From Mycobacterium sp. ELW1 (GTDB lineage Bacteria > Actinomycetota > Actinomycetes > Mycobacteriales > Mycobacteriaceae), in the NCBI RefSeq assembly GCF_008329905.1, contig NZ_CP032155.1:3720001-3784000 (forward strand): 64,000 nt of DNA. The letters run 5' to 3'. Shown one piece after another: positions 1-8,535 of this stretch. The notes below the pieces were generated by a model. That model was given only the letters and a program-made list of their open reading frames with translations. It ran no database searches and was not told the DNA's origin. Within the stretch, counting starts at the first letter, position 1, and each line of letters opens with the position of its first letter. Made by a program: the position numbers and the translations under genes.

Positions 1-1
1 A

Positions 2-100
2 CAGTCGCTTTTAGCCGACCTACGCGAATCTCATACAACTTTCATGCAACATGGCGTCGCATACCGCGATATAGAAGTCGCCTGCCGATGGCGGATATGA
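2..100 (+). CDS. 3' end of an unidentified protein (partial)
   Basis: An open frame enters from the left edge and ends at TGA 98-100. Its 32 visible residues look like ordinary protein (QSLLADLRESHTTFMQHG and onward) rather than a shadow, so this is probably the C-terminus of a gene that begins outside the window. Another frame is open to about 159 and looks less protein-like. Nothing indicates a function. Confidence 0.35.
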   Translation, partial: QSLLADLRESHTTFMQHGVAYRDIEVACRWRI

Positions 101-169
101 CCACTGCACGAACTAACGACATCGTTATTTTGCGTCTCGGCCGGCGCTGGTCTGCGTAGCCTCCTTTGC

Positions 170-784
170 GTGAATCATCAGGATGTAGCGGGAGTTCCCG
201 CCGATGCTGTCTACGCGATCGGTGCCATCACGCTCGGCGCTGGACGACTCGAAAACATTGTTCGGGTCATCGCCGCCGATCTGTACGAATACCCCGGCAA
301 AAGCCGCACCAGTGACCTGGTCAAGCACATACGGCGATGTGGCGCGCAGCCGAACCTTCCAGCCCATGCGACGGCAACCGGACCAGACATCGTGAAGTGG
401 GCTGACGAGGTGCGGGACGCACTGAAGCAGCGCGACGAAGTGCTCCACTCAGTGGGCGTCAAGATATTCGACGGCTCCGTGTGGGAGCCGCACCTCGTAC
501 ACATGCGCACCCAGGAGCCCACACCTGCCGACGCGGTTACGCTCCTCCACCTATCCCAAAAGCTCTTGGCGTTATCCGCTAGAGGCTCCGGCCTGCTTAA
601 GGGCTTACGCCACTCCCCCCGCCTGGGAGTCTTCATCCCCAACACTGTCGTTGATGACAAGTGGCAGCCCATCTGTGACACAGACATCGGCGGGGCGGAC
701 CTGGCCCGACCGACTGAGGCTGAACTTGACGATTGGTGGAAGACGTACGGCCCTTTCCCAAAGCTGGGCAAAACAGCGTCATGA
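170..784 (+). CDS. hypothetical protein, 204 aa
   Basis: I do not recognise this family. The product is soluble with no signal peptide or membrane segment. It is helical in the first half (GAGRLENIVRVIAADLYE) and has a Trp-rich end (DDWWKTYGPFPKLG). The part around residues 60-110 (WADEVRDALKQRDEVLHS) is typical of helical AbiV- or HEPN-like proteins that act on RNA, but no catalytic motif is clear and this is only a resemblance. The start is the GTG at 170, the first start in the frame, with no strong ribosome-binding site. It overlaps the next gene by an ATGA junction, so the two are probably translated together. It lies next to decayed integrases, which suggests accessory DNA. Confidence 0.6.
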   Translation: MNHQDVAGVPADAVYAIGAITLGAGRLENIVRVIAADLYEYPGKSRTSDLVKHIRRCGAQPNLPAHATATGPDIVKWADEVRDALKQRDEVLHSVGVKIFDGSVWEPHLVHMRTQEPTPADAVTLLHLSQKLLALSARGSGLLKGLRHSPRLGVFIPNTVVDDKWQPICDTDIGGADLARPTEAELDDWWKTYGPFPKLGKTAS

Positions 785-1053
785 GACGGCACGAAGATAT
801 TCAACGGGGCGAGAAGAGGATTCGGTCGTCAGCGGGCATCTCGGTACATCGCATCGAGCTGTCGGACGGACAGTTGCCCGACATGGCCTGCGGCGTCAAC
901 GGGGTCGCGCAGCAGACCTCATTTAGGCCAACCCACATAGACGTGGAGTTCGACGCGAAAGGTGTGGTGGAGACCCGCATCTACGGCCCGCAGGTTAAGC
1001 AGGACGGCTCCCTGAGCCAGCGCGAGTTAGACCACCGTTGGCGTCGTCAATGA
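781..1053 (+). CDS. hypothetical protein, 90 aa, coupled to upstream gene
   Basis: The ATG at 781 overlaps the TGA of the preceding gene (ATGA), a typical translational coupling, so I prefer it to the in-frame start at 733. The 90-residue product has no transmembrane segment. It contains a plausible beta-rich core (THIDVEFDAKGVVETRIYGP) and a basic tail (ELDHRWRRQ). I do not recognise the family. It probably acts with the upstream 204-residue protein as a two-gene unit. After it there are about 270 bases up to 1326 in which I see no supported feature. Confidence 0.5.
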   Translation: MRRHEDIQRGEKRIRSSAGISVHRIELSDGQLPDMACGVNGVAQQTSFRPTHIDVEFDAKGVVETRIYGPQVKQDGSLSQRELDHRWRRQ

Positions 1054-1326
1054 CCTAAAGCACCTCCATTAACCGACGTGCGATGTTGAGATTCCCTGGC
1101 AGAGTTTACGATTCGCGATCTAGGTGACACGACACCTCAAGCTGCCACCAGTGGGTGCCGAGGGGGTGCCGTGCGTAGCGGTGAGAGATTATCGGGGGTA
1201 CGCCGCGCGTACTCGCGGCGCTTCTCTACTCGCGGTAGCTTCGGCACCTATGACGCCCCCGTCTGATCGCCGCCGTGATCTAGACAGCCTGTAATATGCA
1301 CTATCCCCGCACGTCGTCCGCGCCCG

Positions 1327-2361
1327 GTGATGAACTTCCCAATGCTCAGGGTGTACGACGATTTAGCTTGGCCTCTTCCGGCTCCCGCGGAGGCAATGGC
1401 GATGCCGCCCGGTGGGGACTCACCCGAGGCGGCCTCTCGCCATTGGTGGTCGAATTCAACTGCTGCGCAACGCATTACGTCACCCGCGGTGACGCGACAG
1501 TGGCTGCAATGCAACGCGTTTCCGCGATGGCAATACACGCCCCCTATCGCCTGGGAGGACGCCATCACGAACTGGCTCACCTGGCTTGCGGTCGGCGGTA
1601 CACCCCCCACCACACGCCGACTGCGCCGCGGTCACCTCCGGTTCATCGCCCGCCACAGTCACACCAGCCACCCGGCCGAGCCGAACTTGGCCATGATGGA
1701 CCGCATCTGCCACACCCAACCGTGGTCAAACGAGCACCGCCGCAGCGTCCGCCGATCGCTCATCGACTTCTACGACTGGGCCGTGCATCATCGGCTGGCC
1801 GTCGCCAATCCCGCCGCCGGATTCCCCAAAGTCCCGGCAGCAAGCCACACCCCCGGCCGGTGCCCGAACACATCTGGCGCGAGCTGAAGACGGCGGCCAA
1901 CCCGCGCGAGCTGATGATGGCCAAACTCGCGTGCGAGGGCGGGATGCGCCGCGCTGAGGTGGCTCGGTGACGACGCGATGACCTACTCCACGACGGTTGA
2001 CCACCGGTGGGCACTGTTGGTGCACGGCAAGGGCGATAAGCAGCGCGTCGTGCCGATCACTGACCGCCTGGCCGTCGAGATCACGTTGTTCTGCCCACAG
2101 GGCTACCTGTTCCCGAATGGGGTCGGTGGCCATCTCACCCCCGAGCGGGTCGGCAAGTGCATCTCGGACCTGTTGCCGCCTGGCTGGTCCATGCACAAGC
2201 TGCGCCACCGGTTCGCCAGCCGCGGTTTGGCCGGCACCGGTGACCTGCTGGCCGTACGTGACGCACTCGGTCACGCCAGCGTGGCTATTACGCAGCTCTA
2301 CACCGCCGTAGCGGACGGCAAAGTGAGCCGGGTGTGTGAGGTCGCCGCCGATGATCATTGA
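1327..2361 (+). pseudogene. tyrosine recombinase/phage integrase, two frameshifts
   Basis: Site-specific recombinase of the phage integrase family, broken. The N-terminal SAM-like domain lies in one frame to about 1853 (ends ...LIDFYDWAVHHRLAVANPAAGFPK). The middle continues in another frame (RPVPEHIWRELKTAANPREL, then the first catalytic Arg in CEGGMRRAEVAR) to the TGA at about 1968. The C-terminal catalytic part returns to the first frame from about 1978. It carries HKLRHRFASRG (the HxxR box) and LGHASVAITQLYT (terminal His and the Tyr nucleophile). All catalytic motifs are still recognisable, so the decay is recent, but no single frame encodes the whole enzyme. It implies a former integrative element here. 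Confidence 0.8.
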
Positions 2362-2470
2362 GGCCGCCTACGCCGTCGCGGTGGTCAACAGCGGCCGCAA
2401 GCTCACCAGCGAATGGCACGAGGATCTCGACTCCCTCTGGCCCGTCATTCCCCAGCTGGCCGCCCTTTAA
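2351..2470 (+). CDS. small ORF overlapping integrase 3' end, 39 aa
   Basis: ATG at 2351 begins inside the last codons of the integrase (its stop is at 2359-2361) and the frame runs to TAA 2468-2470, giving 39 residues (MIIEAAYAVAVVNSGRKLTS then an acidic and hydrophobic end). The overlap with the integrase 3' end is the arrangement seen for small coupled ORFs in actinobacterial integrative elements. No function is assigned and it may not be expressed now that the integrase is broken. Confidence 0.35.
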   Translation: MIIEAAYAVAVVNSGRKLTSEWHEDLDSLWPVIPQLAAL

Positions 2471-2547
2471 GCACCGACCAGGTGGTCACGCACGAGACCG
2501 TGCAAGGCCTGATCGACGCCGAACTGTGGGCCGAAGGTTGCCCTGGA

Positions 2548-2954
2548 TCAGGCTAGTTGGCCGCGCGCTTGCGCGCGATCGCGAAGACGTTTTGCCTTCT
2601 TCTTGCCTGCGGTATTGACCCGCTTGGAGTCATTTAGGTGCGCCGTGTAGTCAACAGATACATGCCACGCCGAGCGCCCGTCTTCGCCACCGTCATCGAT
2701 GAGAGGTAATTCCTCAGCCTCGCATTCGGTGACCGTTGGAGCCCAAATGCCCGCGACCCCTTTAAGTTCGAGTGTTTCGAGATACGTCTTAGCACCACCG
2801 GGCCGGTCTCCGTGTTCGGTCGACCAAAGGCCGTTATCGACGGGTCGGGGGTAAAAGCAAGACTGCTAATTTCCCCTGTTATCACGTCGACTTCTGTATC
2901 GAATACAGCCCGAAGCAACCGGGTATGACCGTTAAAGGGTAGTCCAGAAGCCAA
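2548..2954 (-). pseudogene. hypothetical protein of the island module, one-base frameshift
   Basis: Start ATG at 2954 lies 7 bases after the stop of the upstream minus-strand gene. The first about 35 residues (LLRAVFDTEVDVITGEISSL) are in one frame. The remainder is in a second frame from about 2853 down to TGA 2548-2550 and reads as good protein (GGAKTYLETLELKGVAGIW, then SAWHVSVDYTAHLNDSKRV, then a Lys/Arg-rich tail KKKAKRLRDRAQARG). Adding a single base near 2853 would restore a 135-residue protein. Family and function are unknown to me. The basic tail could bind nucleic acid. Either it is a true pseudogene or the base call is wrong. Confidence 0.55.
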
Positions 2955-2960
2955 TCTGGG

Positions 2961-3740
2961 TCAGGCTCCGTGACAAACAAACTCTACGAGATCGGCGGTG
3001 GTCGGCGATTGGATCACCGTCTCATCGTCGTCGTCCGGCCCAAGCACCGTCAAGATAAGTTCACCGTCACATGTAATTTCGGCTTCGTAATCGTAATCGC
3101 CGCGCCGCCACTCCATGTGTATGCCGCCGTCGGCAGTCGGTGTCGGCTGTGCTGGCCCGAGGAGCCGCCCCGGGAGAACCTGTACAACAGACAGATAGAA
3201 GTCTCGCGCAACCTTGCTTGGCGCCAACGATCCCGGCCCGCGCCAACCGTCTTTCAGCGCCCACACCTGACCCATCTTGCGCCCGACCAGCTCTCGTGTT
3301 CGAGCTTCGTTGGCGCCGCCTTGGATAGAACGAGTGACCACCGCAATCAAGCGATCATCTGACCTAAGTTCCTCAACCTCAACGGGATTCACCTCACCCT
3401 CAGGCAAATGGCGCGCCGCCAGGAACACGCTCTCCCAAAATTGACCTACGTTGGTACGAACCTCGGGCATCGCAACCGCAATCAAGCGATCGTCTGGCAA
3501 AAATTCGTCAGCGGGATTCACCTCACCTTGAGGTGAGTGGCGCGCTGCCCAAAACACGCTCTCCCAAAATTGACCCACGTTCGTATGGATCTCAGGCACC
3601 CTGGAAACAACCGTCGCCGGGCTCGGAACTCCGCCACCATGCGAAGCGAAAATGGACCCCGCTACGATCGGTGCATCGAACCGCCACGTGTCGCGTCCAT
3701 GCTTGCGATCGGGCCGCAGCGGCGCATGATCAGTCGGCAT
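2961..3740 (-). CDS. hypothetical protein with internal tandem duplication, 259 aa
   Basis: The C-terminal half (about residues 150-250) has the pattern of a small family I have seen as uncharacterised: LKDGWRGPGSLAPSKVARDF, then TPTADGGIHMEWRRGDYDYE, then an acidic end. The N-terminal half contains two copies of a segment of about 43 residues beginning TNVGQFWESVF and ending DDRLIAV, at about residues 53-90 and 95-138. The start at 3740 overlaps the stop of the preceding gene by 11 bases, so they form an operon. There is no signal peptide or membrane helix. Function is unknown. The setting between decayed integrases suggests a cargo gene, perhaps of a defence or toxin-type module, but no catalytic residues are evident. 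Confidence 0.65.
   Translation of the reverse strand: MPTDHAPLRPDRKHGRDTWRFDAPIVAGSIFASHGGGVPSPATVVSRVPEIHTNVGQFWESVFWAARHSPQGEVNPADEFLPDDRLIAVAMPEVRTNVGQFWESVFLAARHLPEGEVNPVEVEELRSDDRLIAVVTRSIQGGANEARTRELVGRKMGQVWALKDGWRGPGSLAPSKVARDFYLSVVQVLPGRLLGPAQPTPTADGGIHMEWRRGDYDYEAEITCDGELILTVLGPDDDDETVIQSPTTADLVEFVCHGA
3341..3600 (-). repeat. tandem duplication of about 130 bp inside a CDS
   Basis: Two adjacent units, about 3341-3469 and 3470-3600, share long identical runs, for example CACGCTCTCCCAAAATTGACC and GGGATTCACCTCACC on the plus strand, with scattered differences and small indels. The reading frame is kept through both copies, so the duplication adds a second protein repeat rather than breaking the gene. 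Boundaries are approximate because they were placed by eye. Confidence 0.75.
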
Positions 3741-4089
3741 TACTGGCCCCTGCCTCTCTGCGTTCCTTAATCTCCCGCTTCTTGCGGTCGACGATCTCGT
3801 TCAGCAATTGGGCAAGTTCGTTCGCGTTGCGGTATGTGAGGTGCACGGCCGCACGAACGTCAGGCACCACTGTGGCACCTCCGGCCGGTGGGCTGGTCGT
3901 GAACGGCGGGATGTGCCCCATGCCGAGGTATATCCCCTGGCCGTCGTCGGACAGCACAAAAATATTCGTCATGGCTGCATCCCGATAGATATCAGTCGGC
4001 CATTCGACTTTCAGGTCGATGCTCTGATATTCGTCGTCTGCCACGGCACCCCTCTGGTCAGATAGTTCGTACATCATCCACGACCGCAC
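3730..4089 (-). CDS. small hypothetical protein, DUF3467-like, 119 aa
   Basis: First gene of the three-gene minus-strand module. After a variable N-terminus comes a beta-rich core (NIFVLSDDGQGIYLGMGHIP) and an end with HLTYRNANELAQLLNEIV followed by a charged helix. A beta sheet of this kind ending in 'HLTYxxAxxLAxxL' resembles DUF3467-type proteins, whose function is unknown; I hold this loosely. The start could also be the internal ATG at about 3972. The gene downstream overlaps its 3' end by 11 bases. The region between it and the second integrase (4090-4215) has no visible feature. Confidence 0.55.
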   Translation of the reverse strand: MRSWMMYELSDQRGAVADDEYQSIDLKVEWPTDIYRDAAMTNIFVLSDDGQGIYLGMGHIPPFTTSPPAGGATVVPDVRAAVHLTYRNANELAQLLNEIVDRKKREIKERREAGASNAD

Positions 4090-4215
4090 CAGCTAGAGCC
4101 AGAGCAACCGGCAAACTGCACTGACGCGCTCACGCCACACTGTCAATCTGCCCATATTTGGCGCACATCACTGTGCCCATACTCCCTGGTCACGGCCATA
4201 TCATCTACTGTACCG

Positions 4216-5237
4216 CTATTCGTTCAGCGCGATCTTAGACAACGCCGCCGCAATCGCCTGATCTCGGCCCTGTGCCGCGTGCTGGTACCGCATCGCGGCC
4301 TGCGGAGTTGCATGCCCGAGGCGAGCCATCAGTTCGGCCAGGGTGGCCCCCGTGGCCGCCGCGAGAACCGCACCTGAATGCCGTAAGTCGTGAAACCTCA
4401 GATCGGCCGCATGGCTGCCTCGCGCGCATTGTAGAACTGCCGGTAGAGCGTGGCCGGCGCGAGGTGGCCGCCGTGAACGGCTGGAAACAACAGAGCGTCC
4501 GGCGCCGGCTTCACATGGGTGGCGAGATGCTCGCGGGTGGCAGGCACCAGGTGCGGCGGAATCGCCACGTCGCGGGTCTGGGCGTCGCTCTTGGGCGTTG
4601 AGACTGCGTACCCGTCGTTGAGTCGCACCATGGCCCGCTCTGTGCGAATAGTCCCAGTATGCAGCTCTACCCCGTCGTCGTCGGTGGTCGTCGCCAGCAC
4701 CACGTCACGGCGGCGCAACTCAGTCAGCTCGCCGAAGCGCAGCGCGCACCATGACGCGAGCAAGATCATGGCCTGGCACGGATCAGGTATCGCTCCGGCG
4801 ATTGTCGCCAGCTCTGGCAGGGTCGCGGGCCGAATCTTCTTGACACGCTTGGCCGTTCCCGCTCCGCGAATTACGCACGGATTGCTGTTGATCTTGCCGT
4901 CGCTGGCCGCGGCGCCGAGGATGGTCCGCAACAGGCCGTAGGCGTGCGTGCGCAGCGTCGGTGTCTTGGTTCCGAACGTGGCGTACCAGGCCCGCACGTC
5001 GTCGGGGCTGATCGACGCCAGCGGCATCGCGCCGAAGGGCTTGCGCAACTGCTGCTCAAACAGCCGTTCGTAATGCTCGCGGGTGCGTTGCTTGATATCG
5101 CGCTCGACCGCTCCGAAGGTGCCTGGCGTGCGCGTCACTGAGTGCTGCCTCCGCGATACTGACGTGGGCTGACGGTGGGCCGCAAGTGCCTCACGGGCTG
5201 AATTTGGGCTAAAGCTAGCACACTTATTGCCGCACAT
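4216..5237 (-). pseudogene. second tyrosine recombinase, frameshifted and N-terminally truncated
   Basis: Phage-type integrase on the minus strand. The core-binding domain (DIKQRTREHYERLFEQQLRK) and first catalytic motif (ASWCALRFGELTELRRRD) are in the frame starting at 5237. That frame stops at 4398 after AAMRPI. The rest continues in another frame from about 4402: LRFHDLRHSGAVLAAATG, then LGHATPQAAMRYQHA with the Tyr nucleophile, ending at TAG 4216-4218. A one- or two-base shift near 4400 therefore splits it. The N-terminus jumps from an unrelated Ser/Arg-rich stretch directly into the core-binding domain, so the usual arm-binding domain is missing as well. With the integrase at 1.3-2.4 kb this makes two dead recombinases bracketing the 2.5-4.1 kb module. 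Confidence 0.8.
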
Positions 5238-5812
5238 TGCTGCACGCCTGGACGGTCATATTTGCTGTTCAGATGCTATACCGTGACGCCAGGTGCGCTC
5301 CGCGCGCTTCTCGCCAGCAAACTCTAGGTGAGATTCAATCCCAGTATCGCGCACCAGCGTTATAGCAGGTCAATGCCGGTAAAGCGAAATCTTTCGACAT
5401 CAACCTACTGATCCGCGTGAATGCTTCAGTCGACCGCGCACCCACACGCTTCAGCTGGTCATCGCAGCCGAAGTCATTTGGCCGGACGCCGGTCGCCACC
5501 CTTTCGTCGCAACCACGCACCTAGACAGTGACGACCGTGGTGTCCTCACCGCGGGAACACAGCCGACATGGGTGCTGGGAACCGCGCCGAGCACCCTGTA
5601 GATGCGGACGCACCCTGGCGAGCGCACACCTCGACTACGTAGATGGTTCTCCGGCCTCCTCAGCGAAGTCGAGTATCGCGCTACTCGATAGGGCGGGTAC
5701 GGCTCGCCGTAGGTTCGCGTCAGGCCAGATCAGCGATCGTCTGCGAGACCGAACTCGCTCGGACCACTGCTCGCCGACCTGGCCCCGAACTGCCAATCGA
5801 CGGGGGTAAACC
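5238..5812. other. intergenic stretch without a supported gene
   Basis: About 575 bases separate the dead integrase from the CHAP-protease operon. Short open frames exist on both strands (for example 5335-5520 minus), but none has a start site, composition or sequence I would defend. A T-arm-like string near 5330 does not belong to a foldable tRNA. The stretch presumably holds the operon promoter and the scar of the former element boundary; I could not identify att sites. Confidence 0.5.
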
Positions 5813-6388
5813 ATGGCCAGTTTGCTTGTGAGCGAGGACTATTCCGGAAGGGTGGCGATGCCACCACCAGGCTTCGATGTCGATTCCGTCGCCTCGCGCG
5901 TGGGACTCGATCCAGCTGAGACACACGACGACAACGTGCTCGAGATCGCCGCGTCAGCACCATCCGGTCATTCACCGATAGGTCTTCGGATGGTCGAGAT
6001 CGCGACAGGGCAAATAGGCGTGTGCGAAACCGCCAATAACGGCGGCATTCCACTCACCCGATATGTCCATCCGTTCGCACCGGGGTCTCCCGGCGTTCCA
6101 TGGTGCGCCTTCTTCGTCTCCTGGTGCTATCTCCAGACGACGGGCAGCCGGCCGCCGTGGAACAACCCCGGCTGGGTGCAGTCGATCTACGCATGGGCGG
6201 CCAACAACCGACGCCTCGTCGGGACACCACTGCGTGGCGACATGTTCGGACTCGGCGGCAATCACATCGGACTCGTCGCTCGTTCTCTGCGCGATCGGGT
6301 CATCACCGTGGAGAGCAACACCTCCACCGGCTGCGTGCGGTCTAATGAGCGCCCCTTGACGGGGTTGTGGTTCGGCCGACCTAAGTGA
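5813..6388 (+). CDS. CHAP/NlpC-type cysteine hydrolase, 191 aa
   Basis: The C-terminal about 130 residues form a CHAP-type papain-fold domain. The nucleophile Cys is in VPWCAFFVSWCY, the His in GGNHIGLVAR, and the third polar position in ITVESNTS, all in the usual order. Family members cut amide bonds in peptidoglycan or peptides. There is no signal peptide or membrane segment, so as read the enzyme would stay in the cytoplasm, which is unusual for a wall hydrolase and fits a conflict or programmed-lysis role better. The ATG at 5813 follows a GGGGG tract. It is the first gene of a co-directional set with a trypsin-like protease, an alpha/beta hydrolase and a membrane protein. Confidence 0.75.
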   Translation: MASLLVSEDYSGRVAMPPPGFDVDSVASRVGLDPAETHDDNVLEIAASAPSGHSPIGLRMVEIATGQIGVCETANNGGIPLTRYVHPFAPGSPGVPWCAFFVSWCYLQTTGSRPPWNNPGWVQSIYAWAANNRRLVGTPLRGDMFGLGGNHIGLVARSLRDRVITVESNTSTGCVRSNERPLTGLWFGRPK

Positions 6389-6432
6389 CAACCCCCATAA
6401 CCATCGCAGCATTGCCCCCGAAGGAGGCTCTC

Positions 6433-7416
6433 ATGGTCAGTGCGCCGCAACTCGATCAGCACCGAGCAAGGATCATCGTCCCCACGTCCGTCGACTTCGT
6501 GAAGCAAGTGACGCGCGACCGCCAGGGCAACTACCGAAGGGCGACAACATGCAAGAAGCGCGAGCACCTCAAGGCCAAGGGTGTGCCGGTGCCTGCGCAG
6601 GCCACAGACCGACAGGTCAACACCGCGATCGAGCGCATCATCGACGGTGATGATCTGAAGCCCATCTCCTGGCTGACCAAGGCCCGAACCGCAGCCGCGG
6701 CGGTGGGCCTGATCTCGATGAAAGTGGATGGAAAGGAGGCCAGCGCCACGGGCTTCATGATTTCACCGTGCCTGATGATGACCAATCATCACGTGCTGCA
6801 CACAGCCGAGGAAGCAAGCGACCCGTCGGTGAACTTCACGTTCGGCCACGAAAAGAGCTCCGACAACAGACCTTTGGTCGGTGAAGAGACGATTTCGCTG
6901 GACGCTGCGGCGTTCTTTGTGTCGAGCGAGGAACTCGACTACACGATCGTCGGAGTGGGTCGCACCACCGACCGACAGCTACCTGGGGATAAGTATGGGC
7001 GACTTCCCCTGATCAAAGCGTCGAGCAAAGCACTGCCGGGAAGCGCACTGAACATCATTCAGCACCCCGGCGGTAACTACAAGCAGATCGCGTTCCGCAA
7101 CAATCTGATGACCGACGCGGAAACTCCGAACCTATTGGTGTATCTCGGCGATACGACTCCCGGCTCGTCCGGCTCACCGGTGCTCGACGACGACTTCGAC
7201 CTCGTCGCGCTGCACCACGGCAGCCGAGACTTCATTGATGATCACGGCAACAGGATCGATCTCAACGGCGACCCGGTAACGGCGGAAACTCCCGAGGCAC
7301 TGCGCTATTGGGTAGCAAATGAGGGATGGATACGTATCTCTGCGATCGTCGCCGATCTCGCGCGCCGGCAGATGTCGCCCCAACAACGCGCCTTGATCTC
7401 CGCCGCCATTCTCTGA
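6433..7416 (+). CDS. trypsin-like serine protease with N-terminal extension, 327 aa
   Basis: A chymotrypsin-fold peptidase (S1-like). The catalytic set is visible: His in TNHHVL (about residue 120), Asp in EELDYTIV (about 169) and Ser in TTPGSSGSPV (about 246). I place the start at ATG 6433 because AAGGAGG lies at 6420-6426 with ideal spacing; the earlier in-frame GTG at 6385 overlaps the CHAP gene but lacks such a site. Residues 1-95 before the protease fold are charged and helical (VNTAIERIIDGDDLKPISW) and could be an adaptor. There is no secretion signal, so the protease is probably cytoplasmic and needs activation or restraint. Proteases of this class occur as effectors in prokaryotic conflict systems; that role here is inferred. 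Confidence 0.8.
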   Translation: MVSAPQLDQHRARIIVPTSVDFVKQVTRDRQGNYRRATTCKKREHLKAKGVPVPAQATDRQVNTAIERIIDGDDLKPISWLTKARTAAAAVGLISMKVDGKEASATGFMISPCLMMTNHHVLHTAEEASDPSVNFTFGHEKSSDNRPLVGEETISLDAAAFFVSSEELDYTIVGVGRTTDRQLPGDKYGRLPLIKASSKALPGSALNIIQHPGGNYKQIAFRNNLMTDAETPNLLVYLGDTTPGSSGSPVLDDDFDLVALHHGSRDFIDDHGNRIDLNGDPVTAETPEALRYWVANEGWIRISAIVADLARRQMSPQQRALISAAIL

Positions 7417-7457
7417 ACTCCCGCCCCACCGCCCGACTAACGAGAGCAGGTTCCACC

Positions 7458-8480
7458 ATGAGTACAAAACTCGTCATGATCCATGGCCGCAACCAGGCTA
7501 GTGACCAGCAGACAGCTGACGACCCCGCCAAATTGGCGGCCTACGTCGACAACAAAAAGCGCCAATTCCTGGCCGGTCTTGCGAAGGGATTGGTCCTCGC
7601 AAACCGCCCTCCCATAGTGGAGGGCGAGGTGATCTTCCCCTTCTACGGCAATGTATTCCGTGATTCCATCGCCGATTACGAGCGCAGCGGCGGCATTCCG
7701 CCCCACTTGGAGGCGGCAGATCCTGCTACCGAACTCGAGGTGAACACCTGTGGCGACCAGGACCAGATTCGCGCGCTGTCTACTCTGCAGGCGAACCTGT
7801 TGCAGGACATGGCGGGTCATCTGGACTACGACGCCGTGCGCGAGCTCCGTTACCAAGGCGGCAGCGCGGACGAGCTGGCCGTGTCCGACGTACTTGGGGT
7901 CCCCTTCGTGACTGGGGCCTTGCAGTTCCTGAGCCGCAAGACGGGAGTCCCAGCCGCGATCATCCGCAACCACCTGGCAGACGTCGCCTACTACATCGGC
8001 ATGGAATCAATGCGCCACAAGGTCCTTGATGTCGTCCGACGAGAAATTCTCTCGCACACCTCGGCTGACGACGACCTGGTAGTGATCGCACACAGTCTCG
8101 GTAGCGTCGTCGCCTACGACCTGCTCGCAGACCAGGACAACGCCTTGGGCGATCGTCGAGTGAAACTATTCGTCACTGTCGGCAGTCCGCTGGGGTTGAA
8201 GCTGGTGAAAGCCCGTCTTCACGGTAGACAACCAGCAGTGCCCGCCGGTGCACCACTCAAGGTCATCGAAAGCAACGCCCGCTGGCTCAACGGCTACGAC
8301 GTGCTAGACATCGTTGCCTTGATTCATCCACTCGCCCCGGAGTTCAAGGGCACAGACCGACTTTCCGACGAGCGGACCTACAACCCAACCGGCCCCCACG
8401 CGATCATCGACTACCTAGCCGATCCAGACATCGCCGCGCCGATCAGCGACCATATGGCCATTCTCGAACCGGTCGGCTGA
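7458..8480 (+). CDS. alpha/beta-fold hydrolase, 340 aa
   Basis: An alpha/beta hydrolase with a typical first strand and oxyanion region (KLVMIHGRNQ), nucleophile elbow VVIAHSLGSVVAYD (Ser about residue 213) and a late His in GPHAIIDYL (about 314). The elbow resembles PGAP1- or lipase-like enzymes that cleave esters. ATG 7458 is chosen because it directly precedes the first strand; the frame is open further upstream but overlaps the protease gene. There is no signal peptide. It is 41 bases downstream of the protease and 55 upstream of the membrane protein, so all are likely one transcript. The substrate is unknown; a membrane-lipid target would fit its neighbour. Confidence 0.75.
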   Translation: MSTKLVMIHGRNQASDQQTADDPAKLAAYVDNKKRQFLAGLAKGLVLANRPPIVEGEVIFPFYGNVFRDSIADYERSGGIPPHLEAADPATELEVNTCGDQDQIRALSTLQANLLQDMAGHLDYDAVRELRYQGGSADELAVSDVLGVPFVTGALQFLSRKTGVPAAIIRNHLADVAYYIGMESMRHKVLDVVRREILSHTSADDDLVVIAHSLGSVVAYDLLADQDNALGDRRVKLFVTVGSPLGLKLVKARLHGRQPAVPAGAPLKVIESNARWLNGYDVLDIVALIHPLAPEFKGTDRLSDERTYNPTGPHAIIDYLADPDIAAPISDHMAILEPVG

Positions 8481-8535
8481 AGCCGAGCACCCAAGAGAAT
8501 CTTGCGGCGGAGCGGCATGAAGGAAGAAGGCCAAC

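Noticed and set aside
5310..5350. Possible tRNA T-arm (AGATTCAATCCC) next to the dead integrase
   Set aside because: No matching acceptor, D or anticodon arms can be folded around it, so there is no tRNA gene or convincing att site.
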